Source: Bacteroidales bacterium
GTDB taxonomy: Bacteria > Bacteroidota > Bacteroidia > Bacteroidales > JAUNSR01
DNA length: 64,000 nt
Assembly (NCBI GenBank): GCA_030539115.1
Contig: JAUNSR010000006.1
Span: forward strand, 1 to 64,000
Direction: 5' to 3'
Shown: in pieces, positions 28,024 to 38,114 of the stretch
How the letters are laid out: every line of letters begins with the position of its first letter
Numbering within the stretch: the stretch's first letter is position 1
Program-made: the position numbers and the translations under genes
Notes under the pieces: model-generated
Databases searched by the model: none
The model's input: the letters and a program-made list of their open reading frames with translations, nothing else
What the model was told of the DNA's origin: nothing

Positions 28024-29751
28024 ATGAGCAATGAATGGAATTATCACACATTAACTCCGGAGGAAGAAAGCATTGAGCAGGTACTTGCTCAAGAGCTCGC
28101 AATAAACACATCGATTGCAAATCTGCTTGTTCAGCGAGGTATAGATACGGTTGAAAAAGCTAAAAAATTCTTCAGGCCGCAACTGACAGACCTATATGAT
28201 CCATTCTTAATGAAAGATATGGACAAGGCTGTTGACAGGCTTAACAAAGCGATGGGCAAAAAGGAAAAGATCCTAATTTACGGAGACTACGATGTTGACG
28301 GAACTACTGCCGTATCCTTAGTTTATAAGTTTCTCCGAACATTTTACACCTCACTCGATTACTATATTCCCGACAGATATGACGAGGGCTATGGCATATC
28401 AAAGAAAGGTATAGATTATGCGACAGAAAACGGCATTACACTAATTATAGCCCTCGACTGCGGCATAAAAGCCATAGAAAAGATAGCTTATGCCAAGGAG
28501 CAGGGTATTGACTTTATTATCTGCGATCATCACATGCCTGATGATGAGCTTCCGGTAGCGGTTGCCATACTCGACCCAAAGAGAAGAGATGCGAGCTATC
28601 CTTATCAGCATCTTTCGGGATGCGGCGTTGGCTTTAAGTTTATGCAGGGCTTTGCGATAAACAACGGGCTGGATATTCACACACACCTTCTTCCACTTCT
28701 CGACTTGGTTGCCGTCAGCATAGCTTCGGATATTGTCCCTATCACTGACGAAAACAGGATTATGGCTTATCATGGGCTTAAGCAACTTAACAATAATCCG
28801 AGTCTTGGACTTCAGGGTATTATCGATTTATGCGGTTTAAGAGACAAGGACATCACCATTTCAGATATTGTATTTAAAATCGGTCCACGTATCAACGCTT
28901 CCGGAAGAATGATGTGCGGAAAAGAGGCTGTTGATCTTCTTACAGCAAAAGACTGGCAGACGGCAAAGGCAAAGAGTGAAAACATTAATCAATATAACGA
29001 GAACCGAAAAGAGCTTGACAAGAAAATCACTGAAGAGGCAACTGCAATAATTGACAATCTTGAGGGATTTGAAAACAGAAAGTCCATTGTAATTTACAAT
29101 GAAAACTGGCACAAGGGGGTGATTGGAATTGTTGCTTCGCGTTTGACCGAGCTTCATTATAGACCTGCCGTTGTTCTTACATTATCTAATGGTTTGGCAA
29201 CCGGATCAGCCCGTTCTGTTCAGGGATTTGATGTGTATAAGGCAATTGAATCTTGCAGAGATATAATTGAAAATTTCGGCGGACACACCTATGCTGCCGG
29301 TCTGTCTCTTAAAGTAGAAAATATCCCTATGTTTATGGAAAGATTTGAGAAGTTTGTTACTGACAATATTCTTCCTGTTCAAATGGTGCCTCAACATGAG
29401 ATAGATGCCGTGATAGGATTTAAGGATATTACTCCAAAGTTCTTTAAAGTTCTTAAACAGCTCAATCCTTTTGGACCGGGAAATCCAAAACCTGTGTTCT
29501 GTACCAAAAGAGTTTTTGATTTCGGAACATCAAGGCTTGTGGGAAGAGATCAGGAGCATTTGAAACTTGAATTGGTTGACAGTCATTCCGAAAATATAAT
29601 GAACGGCATTGCATTTGGAATGCATGAACACAACGAATATATAAAGGGATTCAATCCTTTTGATATATGCTATACCATTGAGGAAAACAATTATAATGGC
29701 AACTCCTCTATACAGCTTCTGATCAAGGATATCAAACCATCTGATGACTGA
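28024..29751 (+). CDS. recJ: Single-stranded-DNA-specific exonuclease RecJ
   Basis: 575 residues, normal for RecJ. It degrades single-stranded DNA 5' to 3' in recombination and repair. The DHH phosphoesterase motifs are clear: YGDYDVDGTTAVSL (motif I), IALDCGIK (II), CDHHMPDD (III) and SDIVP (IV). The DHHA1 motif GGHTYAAG and the C-terminal OB-fold segment (FGPGNPKPVFCTKRV) follow. The gene stands alone and converges on lrgB, with a long shared terminator. Confidence 0.96.
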   Translation: MSNEWNYHTLTPEEESIEQVLAQELAINTSIANLLVQRGIDTVEKAKKFFRPQLTDLYDPFLMKDMDKAVDRLNKAMGKKEKILIYGDYDVDGTTAVSLVYKFLRTFYTSLDYYIPDRYDEGYGISKKGIDYATENGITLIIALDCGIKAIEKIAYAKEQGIDFIICDHHMPDDELPVAVAILDPKRRDASYPYQHLSGCGVGFKFMQGFAINNGLDIHTHLLPLLDLVAVSIASDIVPITDENRIMAYHGLKQLNNNPSLGLQGIIDLCGLRDKDITISDIVFKIGPRINASGRMMCGKEAVDLLTAKDWQTAKAKSENINQYNENRKELDKKITEEATAIIDNLEGFENRKSIVIYNENWHKGVIGIVASRLTELHYRPAVVLTLSNGLATGSARSVQGFDVYKAIESCRDIIENFGGHTYAAGLSLKVENIPMFMERFEKFVTDNILPVQMVPQHEIDAVIGFKDITPKFFKVLKQLNPFGPGNPKPVFCTKRVFDFGTSRLVGRDQEHLKLELVDSHSENIMNGIAFGMHEHNEYIKGFNPFDICYTIEENNYNGNSSIQLLIKDIKPSDD

Positions 29752-29811
29752 CAGACGAAAACTAACAATAAAAGTGATTTGATACATACAAACCACCTTT
29801 TACAAACAGAT

Positions 29812-29856
29812 AAAAACATAGGCTTTATCGGTATTACCGGTAAAGCCTATGTTTTT
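29812..29856. terminator. Bidirectional terminator between recJ and lrgB
   Basis: About 20 pairs of near-perfect stem (29812-29832 with 29836-29856; one G-T pair), A-run on the left and T-run on the right, between convergent genes. Confidence 0.92.
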
Positions 29857-29895
29857 CAAATATGCCCGGAAAGTCATCATATACGACTTTTCAGA

Positions 29896-30591
29896 CTAAT
29901 TGATGATATAATGTATAACAGGAATTGCAAAAGATGTCATTGCTCCCATCAAGCCTATGGACAATCCGCTTATTGCACCCTCAACTGCGCCAATCTCCAT
30001 AGCTCTTGCAGTGCCAAGACCATGTGAAGCGGCTCCAAGTGAGAGTCCCTTTGCCACACTGCTGTCTATTCCTATAAGTTCGAGAAGTTTTGGACCGAAA
30101 ACCGCTCCAATTATTCCACACACGACCACTGTTACGGCAGTTACTGCAGGAAGTCCGCCATTGGCATTTGAAAGACTTATGGCAATGGGTGTTGTAACCG
30201 ACTTCGGTTCAAGAGAGAATATCAATTGAGCATCCACTCCCATTATTTTACCGATAGCAATGACGCTTCCAACGCCGATAAAGCTGCCTATAGTGATTGC
30301 GGTAAACATTGAAACAATATTTTGTTTAAGATATTCGGTTTGTTCATATAAAACTACCCCTAAAGCCACTACGGCAGGGCCAAGAAGAAAATGTATTATG
30401 CGGCTTCCCTTAGAAAATGTTTCATAACTGATGTCAAAGACAAGCAAAAAAGAAATAATTACCGCCATGGCTATAATGCATGGGTGAAAAAGAGCGAACT
30501 TTGTCTTTTTATAAATATATGTTCCCAATAAAAACGAGCCGCAAACAAGCATAAGCATAAATGGCTCGGAGGAAAAAATAATATCTTTCAT
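29896..30591 (-). CDS. lrgB: LrgB/CidB-type membrane protein
   Basis: 231 residues with about seven membrane helices, the LrgB family. Conserved stretches include EPKSVTTPIAISLSNANGGLPAVTAVTVVVCGIIGAVFGP and GAASHGLGTARAMEIG. With LrgA it forms a two-part system that is linked to control of murein hydrolase activity in staphylococci and to pyruvate or glycolate transport in other organisms and plants (PLGG1). It lies downstream of lrgA on the same strand, with an unusually long 191-bp spacer. Confidence 0.9.
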   Translation of the reverse strand: MKDIIFSSEPFMLMLVCGSFLLGTYIYKKTKFALFHPCIIAMAVIISFLLVFDISYETFSKGSRIIHFLLGPAVVALGVVLYEQTEYLKQNIVSMFTAITIGSFIGVGSVIAIGKIMGVDAQLIFSLEPKSVTTPIAISLSNANGGLPAVTAVTVVVCGIIGAVFGPKLLELIGIDSSVAKGLSLGAASHGLGTARAMEIGAVEGAISGLSIGLMGAMTSFAIPVIHYIIN

Positions 30592-30782
30592 TTGTATATA
30601 ATTTAATTTTTTACACTAAGGTACAAGTGCGCCATTTATATACCTTTTGTCGGGTATCCCATCTTTAGGTGAGTTATGGCGATTAAATATCTAAAAGTAA
30701 ATTACAGTGCCGATAGTCTTAATGTCAACCTGACAATAGAAAACATTGGCATTTTTTTCAACAATCACCGGTTACAGAGATG

Positions 30783-31130
30783 CTATCTTCTTCTTTTCTC
30801 AAAAAACTCCTGAATCAATGACACTACAGCTATTATCAAGAATGTCGTTATGAAAGAGACAATCAAAAAGAAAGTCAGATTATCAGATAAAGCACGCCAT
30901 GCTTCCATTATTCCTATAGAGGCAGGGATAAAAAACATTGCCATATTTTTTGTAAGGAAATCAGCTACAACCTTAACACTTTCAACCTTTACAATCTTCA
31001 AAGACAATGAAGCAAACATCAGGAGCATTCCGACAACTGAACCGGGAATAAATCCTCCTATAAAATAAGAAACCGTTTCTCCTAAGAAAAGAAACAGAAG
31101 AATAATAAAACTACCTTTAATAACAACCAT
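30783..31130 (-). CDS. lrgA: LrgA/CidA-type holin-like membrane protein
   Basis: 115 residues from the ATG at 31130 (a TTG seven codons earlier is the alternative). Four hydrophobic helices and the family segment GGFIPGSVVGMLLMFASLSL mark it as LrgA/CidA. It presumably forms an oligomeric membrane complex with LrgB. It is 64 bp downstream of recQ on the same strand, so recQ-lrgA-lrgB may share a transcript, though no functional link is obvious. Confidence 0.88.
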   Translation of the reverse strand: MVVIKGSFIILLFLFLGETVSYFIGGFIPGSVVGMLLMFASLSLKIVKVESVKVVADFLTKNMAMFFIPASIGIMEAWRALSDNLTFFLIVSFITTFLIIAVVSLIQEFFEKRRR

Positions 31131-31194
31131 TTTATAAACTACATATTTCAAAACGACAAAGATTCAGGCTTTTCCTGCTTTTCAAATCGGGGTC

Positions 31195-33102
31195 CTAACT
31201 CTTTTTCAAAAAAAATTTATTTTCATTTTCATAAATAACCTTCTCATCAATAAGATATCTTAATGTCTGTATAATATGATCCTCATTAAATTGAAAGAGT
31301 GCATCTACAAGATGTGTATAATCATATTCATCCTTGGAAAGAAGAATTTTAATTTGATCATAAATCATATTAAATATATTGGAAGAAAGATATCCGGCTT
31401 TTTTTTTCAGGCATACATCACAACATCCGCAATCTTTTTCAGATTTTTCGCCAAAATAATCAAGAAGCATTCTTTCTCTGCACTTATCGGACGAAGAGGA
31501 GTATTCAATCATTGAATTAATCCTCTCTTCGTATCGTTTCCTTCTATCCTCATAAACAGACTTAGGTATAATTAGATATTGAGAATCTATTCTTGACTGA
31601 GTAAATGTTATGACAGCACCCTTTCTTGCGGGAATGTAATTGAGAATATGGAATTTTGAAAGAGCTAAAAGCTTATGATATATATCACCTCTTGAGAGTT
31701 TGGTACGTTGAATCAAATATTCTTCCCTGATAAATGTATAATCAGAAAACAATCCAGTATATGACCTTAGCAAAACATTAATAAGATTGTTTGTCTCACG
31801 GTCAAAATTCTTTAGCTTATAAAGTTCCTCCCTTCCAATTGTAAACATAATTCTTGACAAGGAATCCTGATCCTCGTCATATTCAATATATCCCGACTGA
31901 TGTATAATTTTCAATGCGTTGTGGGTCTGAATCATAGGTAATGAATAGGCGGAACAGAACCTTGCAAGGTCAAAGTCAAATGTTGCCTCAAAAGCCGCTC
32001 CTTCTGCTATCGAAAAAAAGCAACCAAGAAGGTGATATACCCTGCGGATAAAATCTTTATCCGGAAAACCGTCTGTAATTCTCTTTTTAAGCTTTGCCTT
32101 GTCTGCCTTGGAGTAAAGGATTATTGCATAAGCTTTTTTTTCATCCCTGCCGCCTCTTCCGGCTTCCTGGAAATATTCCTCAATAGAATTGGGCAGATCC
32201 ATGTGAACAACGACTCTTACATCAGATTTGTCAATACCCATTCCAAAGGCATTGGTGGAAACAATGATTCTTGTTTTGTCGTTTTTCCACTCCTCTTGTT
32301 TTGTTTCTTTGACTTTGTGAGAAAGGCCGGCATGATAGAAATCGGATGAAAAGCCATTTTCTTTAAGCAGGTCTGAGATTTCCTTTGTTTTCTTTCTGCT
32401 TCTTACATATACGATAGAGCATCCTTGAACTTTGGATAGTATCCTTATAAGATCCGAAAATTTATTTTCAGAATTTCTTACAACATAACACAAATTATCT
32501 CTTTTAAAACTCTTTTGAAAAAGATTCTTCTTCTTAAATTTTAATTGCAGTTGTATATCATTGACAACCTCAGGAGTTGCTGTTGCAGTTAGTGCAAGTA
32601 CCGGTACATTGGGAATCAGCTCTCTGATATCGGCAATTTTAAGATAAGAGGGTCTGAAATCATATCCCCACTGTGAGATGCAGTGAGATTCATCTACAAC
32701 AATCATACTAATCTTCATAGCCTTGAGCTTTGCGAGAAAGAGCTGAGAGGAAAGACGTTCCGGAGAAATATAAAGGAACTTGTAGTTGCCGTAAATACAA
32801 TTTTCCAAAGCAACTGTTATCTCTTCTCTTGTCATGCCGGAATAAACGGCGGCAGCCTTTATCCCCATATTTCTAAGGTTGTCTTTCTGATCCTTCATTA
32901 AGGCAATAAGAGGAGTAACAACGAGACAGACTCCATCCAAAAGAAGAGCGGGCACCTGAAAGGTTATTGACTTACCCCCACCTGTAGGCATAAGGCCAAG
33001 TGTGTCCTTACCCTCAAGAACGGATTTTATAATATCTTCCTGAAGGGGCCTAAAGGCATCGTATCCCCAATAGTGCTTTAATATTTGATGAATAGAATCC
33101 AA
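31195..33102 (-). CDS. recQ: ATP-dependent DNA helicase RecQ, short form without HRDC
   Basis: 635 residues. It unwinds DNA 3' to 5' in recombination repair. The Q-motif region (FRPLQEDIIKSVL), Walker A (MPTGGGKS), DESH box, aromatic loop (SHCISQWGYDFRPSY) and motif VI (QEAGRGGRD) are intact, and the zinc-binding Cys cluster (CRERMLLDYFGEKSEKDCGCCDVC) is present. The usual C-terminal HRDC domain is missing; only about 50 residues follow the cluster. The start appears to be TTG at 33102, since no in-frame ATG lies between the preceding stop and the Q motif. Confidence 0.93.
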   Translation of the reverse strand: MDSIHQILKHYWGYDAFRPLQEDIIKSVLEGKDTLGLMPTGGGKSITFQVPALLLDGVCLVVTPLIALMKDQKDNLRNMGIKAAAVYSGMTREEITVALENCIYGNYKFLYISPERLSSQLFLAKLKAMKISMIVVDESHCISQWGYDFRPSYLKIADIRELIPNVPVLALTATATPEVVNDIQLQLKFKKKNLFQKSFKRDNLCYVVRNSENKFSDLIRILSKVQGCSIVYVRSRKKTKEISDLLKENGFSSDFYHAGLSHKVKETKQEEWKNDKTRIIVSTNAFGMGIDKSDVRVVVHMDLPNSIEEYFQEAGRGGRDEKKAYAIILYSKADKAKLKKRITDGFPDKDFIRRVYHLLGCFFSIAEGAAFEATFDFDLARFCSAYSLPMIQTHNALKIIHQSGYIEYDEDQDSLSRIMFTIGREELYKLKNFDRETNNLINVLLRSYTGLFSDYTFIREEYLIQRTKLSRGDIYHKLLALSKFHILNYIPARKGAVITFTQSRIDSQYLIIPKSVYEDRRKRYEERINSMIEYSSSSDKCRERMLLDYFGEKSEKDCGCCDVCLKKKAGYLSSNIFNMIYDQIKILLSKDEYDYTHLVDALFQFNEDHIIQTLRYLIDEKVIYENENKFFLKKS

Positions 33103-33275
33103 TAGATGAATTGTTGTTTGATTTATACTTTAATTCAATAGATAATAACTGTTTTAATAACTTATCAGTGTTAATATAGCAGATATTAGGCATAAAACTC
33201 TTATCCGAAAATTTATCATGCCTTTACTATGAATCAAAAGCTGTGCAAAAGTAAGAATTCAGAATAAGTAAAAAG

Positions 33276-33332
33276 AAAAAATCCATATTTAAGAATCCAC
33301 AAAATGTGAATATTCTTAAATATGGATTTTTT
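33276..33332 (-). terminator. Long intrinsic terminator of the first M16 peptidase gene
   Basis: Perfect 21-bp stem (33276-33296 with 33312-33332), an inner CACA/TGTG pairing, and T-run when read on the minus strand. It follows the minus-strand gene that ends at 33380. Confidence 0.92.
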
Positions 33333-33379
33333 CATTATGTAAAATGACCTTTAAAAAAGAATAACCAATATTGTATTAA

Positions 33380-36232
33380 TTAATTATTCTGAGATAAATT
33401 GTTGTCACTATTGATTGCAACACCTGTTGCCACGATTTGCGCCCTATTGTTTGAGTTAAGGAGTTTGGATGCAAAATCCTTAATATCATCGCTTGTAATT
33501 GAATTTAAAGTTTGAAGATAGAAGCTCTCCTTATCCAAACCAGAGATCACTCTTTTATCAATAATTGAGAGCCAATAACCGTTTTCCTTAATATTTTCAT
33601 TGTATTGCTTTACCATATATTCCTTAACCTTTCCAAAGTTTTCCTCTTCAGGACCCTGCTGAGCGATTTTTTTAATCTGGTCGAAAGCAATTTGTTCAAG
33701 TTTGTCTCTCTTCTCCTCACCGGTATCGAATGAATAGATCAAATAATACTGATCTTTTGGAAAATCTGAAATCTCACCTTCTACAGACACGCCGTAACTG
33801 CCACCCTCTTCCTCTCTGATTGTTTTGGTATATGCCATTTTAAGCACCTGCTGGAATATAGACGCCTTTTGAGCATTTAAAAGAGTGTTGTACATATCAA
33901 TAGAGTAAACATTGATGACAGTAACCTTTGGTGTAAGCATTGGAACCTCAAACCTTTTTTCAAAATTACCTGAGACAATCTTAGGGTATATCTCTTTAAA
34001 GTTTTCCTTTTTTCCTTTGCTTGGAAGAGAGGCTATATACTGCTCGACAAGTGGATAAAGAGCTGTTGCATCGATATTCCCCACAAAAATAAATGTAAAG
34101 TCCGAAGCATCTGAAAAACGTTTTTTGTAGACATCCAAAATATGATTCAAATCTATATTGTCAATCTCCTCAATTTTGAGATCAGTGGTATACGGATTGT
34201 TGTTGTAGACGGCTGAAGTCAGAGAATCTTGGATTATTTTTCCTGGATTGTTGGATATATTTTTCAACTGATTCTTCGAATTGTTTTTCCATGCCATAAA
34301 AGCATCATTATCCGGACGAGGTGCGGTAAAAAAAAGGTATTGAAGCTGCATAAGTGTCTCTATATCCTTAGGAGAACAGGCTCCATTCATTGATTCCTCA
34401 TGTAAGGAGATGGAAGGGGTAAAAGATACATTTTTGCCGGCAAGCATTTTTCTTAAATTTGTATCAGAAAAGTTTGCTACACCCCAAGAACTGATTATTG
34501 ATGAAATAACCTTTGATGTTACAGCATCCGATTCCGGCAAAAGAGAGGTGCCACCTTTACTTACGGCAGAGAAAAGAATTTCATTTTTTTTAAAATCCGT
34601 ATTTTTAAGAATAACAGTCGCTCCGTTTGAGAGTTTCCACACTTTAGTATTAAAGAACCCATCACTTACGTTGTCAATTTTTCCTGACTTTGGAAGTTTT
34701 GTAATTAATGGTTCATTGGAGACCTCATCTACATAGGCAACAGCAGTCTTTGACATGCTATTGTTATACTCTGCAATAAGTTCATCCTTTGTAGGATAGT
34801 TCATTCCGTCTTTATCGATACCAAGCATCATTATGGCAAGGTTATCATCTGTAATGTAGCTTTTTGCCAAATTATTTATATAGTCAAGAGTAATGTTAGG
34901 AATAATCTGATTGAATAAGGCATATTCAATTTCAATACCAGGTGCAGGCACACTCTCAAGAAAGTTGTTTACATATTGGGTTACATAGCTTTCGTTTTCA
35001 GCTTTATCCTTCTCTTTGAATGAATTATCAAACATACTTTTCATCTGAGCCTTCGCTCTTTCAAATTCAGAAGCTGTAAAACCATAGCCTTTGACACTGT
35101 TTACTACAGCAAGAGCTGCATCCAAACTCTTTGCCCACTCGTTTTCTTTATATAAAACATCAACATTAAAAGCTTTTTTTGTCTTTGCTATTAGGAATGA
35201 GCTGAAATCTGCAGAGGCATTAATAAATGGAGCATCAGACTTTTGAGCCAGTTCATTGAAACGTGAAGAATACATTAATGATATGAGCTTATTGCTCATC
35301 ATAAAGGTAAATCCCTGAGCTGAAGCCATGACAGAATCTGGCAAAACATCTTTTTTATACATTAATGAAATGATATTTCTTGTTGCCTCCTTATCTTTGG
35401 ATATTGCAGCAAGAGGTTCTTTATTGTCTTCAATAGAGTAATAGATACGTTTGGCGGGATTTTCCTGCTTAGGAATATCCTTCCACATATCCTTAATCTT
35501 TGCTTCTACTTTGTTGACATCAATGTCGCCGACAATGACTATTGCCTGCAAATCCGGGCGATACCATTTATTATAATAGTTTCTTAATTCTTCGTAAGAG
35601 AAATTATCGACGACATCCATTTTACCAATCGGCAAGCGATTTCCATATCTGTTGTTTGGATAGATAACCGGAAGAACATCCTTTTCAAGCATTCTCATCT
35701 GAGCATTTGAACGTGTTCTCCACTCTTCATGAATAACGCCACGCTCCTTGTCTATCTCTTCATCTTCAAGAGAAATGAAATTTGACCAATCGTGAAGAAT
35801 TAAAATGCAGGAATCGACAAACCCAGGATTAGTTGTTGGGACGGATGATAGATTATATACTGTTTGATCAATGGAAGTATAGGCGTTTACGTTGGCTCCA
35901 AACTTAACGCCGTTCTTTTCAAGGTAGCTTATAATGCCGTTACCGGGAAAATTTTTAGTTCCATTGAATGCCATGTGCTCAAGAAAATGAGCCAGCCCCT
36001 GTTGGGAATCCTCTTCAATAACAGAACCGACTTTTTGGACGATATAAAAATCAGCCCTGTCTTTTGGTTTTTCATTATGACGGATATAGTAGGTTAATCC
36101 ATTGTCAAGTTTGCCATATCTTACTGCCGGATCTAAAGGCAATAGATTATTTTCCTGCGATTGTGCGCTAATTCCTGATGTAAAAACAAAACTGAATAAA
36201 ATAGCGTAAACCAATAATAAGTTACTTTTCAT
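33380..36232 (-). CDS. Exported M16-family zinc metallopeptidase (pitrilysin/PqqL type), paralogue 1
   Basis: 950 residues. A signal peptide (MKSNLLLVYAILFSFVFTSGISAQ) is followed by two M16 halves. The active N-half has the inverted zinc motif HFLEH (His82, Glu85, His86) and the third ligand Glu163 (in DKERGVIHEEWR); the C-half is the inactive partner. Such clamshell enzymes degrade peptides or small folded proteins in the periplasm. It is a one-gene unit with a consensus promoter and a strong terminator. A second, clearly related M16 peptidase is encoded 6 kb away at 39514-42312 in a TonB-receptor operon. Confidence 0.93.
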   Translation of the reverse strand: MKSNLLLVYAILFSFVFTSGISAQSQENNLLPLDPAVRYGKLDNGLTYYIRHNEKPKDRADFYIVQKVGSVIEEDSQQGLAHFLEHMAFNGTKNFPGNGIISYLEKNGVKFGANVNAYTSIDQTVYNLSSVPTTNPGFVDSCILILHDWSNFISLEDEEIDKERGVIHEEWRTRSNAQMRMLEKDVLPVIYPNNRYGNRLPIGKMDVVDNFSYEELRNYYNKWYRPDLQAIVIVGDIDVNKVEAKIKDMWKDIPKQENPAKRIYYSIEDNKEPLAAISKDKEATRNIISLMYKKDVLPDSVMASAQGFTFMMSNKLISLMYSSRFNELAQKSDAPFINASADFSSFLIAKTKKAFNVDVLYKENEWAKSLDAALAVVNSVKGYGFTASEFERAKAQMKSMFDNSFKEKDKAENESYVTQYVNNFLESVPAPGIEIEYALFNQIIPNITLDYINNLAKSYITDDNLAIMMLGIDKDGMNYPTKDELIAEYNNSMSKTAVAYVDEVSNEPLITKLPKSGKIDNVSDGFFNTKVWKLSNGATVILKNTDFKKNEILFSAVSKGGTSLLPESDAVTSKVISSIISSWGVANFSDTNLRKMLAGKNVSFTPSISLHEESMNGACSPKDIETLMQLQYLFFTAPRPDNDAFMAWKNNSKNQLKNISNNPGKIIQDSLTSAVYNNNPYTTDLKIEEIDNIDLNHILDVYKKRFSDASDFTFIFVGNIDATALYPLVEQYIASLPSKGKKENFKEIYPKIVSGNFEKRFEVPMLTPKVTVINVYSIDMYNTLLNAQKASIFQQVLKMAYTKTIREEEGGSYGVSVEGEISDFPKDQYYLIYSFDTGEEKRDKLEQIAFDQIKKIAQQGPEEENFGKVKEYMVKQYNENIKENGYWLSIIDKRVISGLDKESFYLQTLNSITSDDIKDFASKLLNSNNRAQIVATGVAINSDNNLSQNN

Positions 36233-36347
36233 TGTAGTAAGATTTTATCTGTTATTTTTAAATGTTTATTGAAAATTCATTAATTTATCACCTGCTAAGA
36301 ATAAAGCTTTCTGAATAGATTATAAAACTTCGCTCTTAATGACTCAA

Positions 36348-36378
36348 CAAATATAATTGATAAAAATAAAATAACAAA
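36348..36378 (-). promoter_or_regulatory. Consensus promoter of the first M16 peptidase gene
   Basis: On the minus strand TTTG (plus coordinates 36375-36378), 19 bp, then TATATTTG (36348-36355): an exact match to the Bacteroides TTTG-N19-TAnnTTTG promoter. Transcription should start near 36342, giving a leader of about 110 nt. Confidence 0.8.
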
Positions 36379-36579
36379 CATTTTTCAATTATTTTTTATC
36401 GTTTTTCAATATATCATCATCGAATACATTTTTCAGTCTGTTTATAGCATTGTTTTTCTTTTCATCGACCTCTTTATTTATTATATAAGTAGTATATATT
36501 GAGATATTTATGATTGAAAAATCTTTATTATGTCAATAAATGTAAATGTTATTTTATTATACACTGCAGGGATAAAATA

Positions 36580-36623
36580 CAAAAAGCTTCAGTTTTGAGA
36601 AATCTCAGAACTGAAGCTTTTTG
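36580..36623 (-). terminator. Intrinsic terminator of the serine palmitoyltransferase gene
   Basis: About 20-bp near-perfect stem (36580-36600 with 36603-36623, one mismatch), flanked by A5 on the left and T5 on the right. It begins 21 bp after the spt stop codon. Confidence 0.88.
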
Positions 36624-36643
36624 TAAATCAACAAGGGAAAACC

Positions 36644-37831
36644 TTATTTAATTATATCAAGAGCTTTAAAGCATTTTCCAATTTTTTCAAGTGCAAAGTC
36701 AACCTGTTCCTTTGTATGAGTTGCCATTAAAGAGAAACGAATCAAAGTACTGTCAGGTGATGTTGCAGGAGCGACTACAGGATTGACAAAAATACCCTCG
36801 TCAAGCAGATCTCTTGTAACTCTAAATGTTTTCTCATTATCTCTTACATAAAGAGGGATAATAGGTGTAGATGTATGACCAATCTCACAACCAAGATTCC
36901 TGAATCCATCAAGAGCATAATTAGTAATATCCCAAAGATGCTGTTGACGTTCCGGTTCATTAAGCATAATATCAAGAGCGGCATTAGCAGCACCGATAGC
37001 AGCCGGAGTAGCAGAAGCAGAGAATATGTAAGATCTTGAATTATGACGAAGATAATTTGCAGTAATAGAATCAGTAGCAATAAAACCACCTAAAGAAGCA
37101 AACGATTTGGAGAAAGTACCCATAATCAAATCAACATCATCAGTCAATCCGAAATGGTTACAGACACCGCGTCCATGATCTCCGATAACGCCAAAGCCAT
37201 GAGCCTCGTCAACCATTACACTTGCATTATATTTCTTGGCAAGAGCAACGATTTTATCAAGATGAGCGATATCACCCTCCATACTAAAGATACCATCAAC
37301 AACAATAAGCTTGACTTTGTCGGGAGCACAAGTTTTTAGAACCTTTTCCAAAGATTCCATATTGTTGTGTTTGAATTTCAATGAATTTGAAAAAGAAAGA
37401 CGACGCCCCTCAATAATTGAAGCATGGTCCAACTCATCACAAATAATGTAATCTTCACGTCCTGTAACACAAGAAACTACGCCAAGATTAACCTGAAATC
37501 CTGTAGAGTAAACAATAGCCTCCTCTTTGCCGACCCATTTTGCAAGACGGTTTTCCAATTCTACATGAATATCAAGAGTACCATTTAAAAAACGGGAACC
37601 TGCACATCCTGTGCCGTATTTTTTTGTTGCTTCTATTGCAGCTTCTTTAACCTTTGGGTGATTAGTAAGTCCTAAATAGGAATTAGAACCAAACATTAGC
37701 ACTTTTTTGCCATCGATATAGACCTCTGTATCTTGATCGCTTTCTATCATTCTGAAATATGGGTAAACACCTGCCGCTTTAGCAATCTGCGGAGCATCAT
37801 ATTTCGACAATTTTGTTTGAAGTAAGTTCAT
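36644..37831 (-). CDS. spt: Serine palmitoyltransferase (alpha-oxoamine synthase)
   Basis: 395 residues from the ATG at 37831. A longer frame from 37900 is rejected because a -7 promoter element (37899-37906) lies across it. This PLP enzyme condenses serine with palmitoyl-CoA, the first step of sphingolipid synthesis. The PLP lysine is Lys242 (GTFSKSFASLGG); the DEAH segment is at 208-211. The wording (YPYFRMIE, GTGCAGSRFLNGTLDIHVELE, YIFSASATPAA) closely follows the Bacteroides SPT as I remember it, which favours SPT over 2-amino-3-ketobutyrate CoA ligase. A lipid-kinase gene is divergent from it. Confidence 0.87.
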   Translation of the reverse strand: MNLLQTKLSKYDAPQIAKAAGVYPYFRMIESDQDTEVYIDGKKVLMFGSNSYLGLTNHPKVKEAAIEATKKYGTGCAGSRFLNGTLDIHVELENRLAKWVGKEEAIVYSTGFQVNLGVVSCVTGREDYIICDELDHASIIEGRRLSFSNSLKFKHNNMESLEKVLKTCAPDKVKLIVVDGIFSMEGDIAHLDKIVALAKKYNASVMVDEAHGFGVIGDHGRGVCNHFGLTDDVDLIMGTFSKSFASLGGFIATDSITANYLRHNSRSYIFSASATPAAIGAANAALDIMLNEPERQQHLWDITNYALDGFRNLGCEIGHTSTPIIPLYVRDNEKTFRVTRDLLDEGIFVNPVVAPATSPDSTLIRFSLMATHTKEQVDFALEKIGKCFKALDIIK

Positions 37832-37898
37832 TTTATTATAAAATATTCTTATTACTCTAATTATTCCTTCCAGAAAGTCATTTTTACTAATAGGATGC

Positions 37899-38083
37899 AA
37901 ACATAGCTATTTTTATTTTTTTTGTTGACATTATATTTCATTTTTTTAATATTGAGGTAAATAAAAACATATTAGCGCAGATGTATACATCTGAAATATA
38001 ATTCATTACAAAACAAATATTTTTTATCATTTTATTGTAGAATGTCACATGTGGGTAAAAGATGCTTTTTTGTTGTACATTTG
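37899..38083. promoter_or_regulatory. Divergent -7 elements for spt (-) and the lipid kinase (+)
   Basis: Minus-strand TATGTTTG at plus coordinates 37899-37906 (68 bp before the spt ATG) and plus-strand TACATTTG at 38076-38083 (31 bp before the kinase ATG). -33 sequences are poor on both sides. Confidence 0.55.
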
Positions 38084-38114
38084 CGATAAATTTCAGAATG
38101 AGGAACAAACTTGA

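Noticed and set aside
36644-37831. 2-amino-3-ketobutyrate CoA ligase (kbl)
   Set aside because: Same enzyme superfamily, but the sequence wording resembles Bacteroides serine palmitoyltransferase and no threonine dehydrogenase gene is adjacent.
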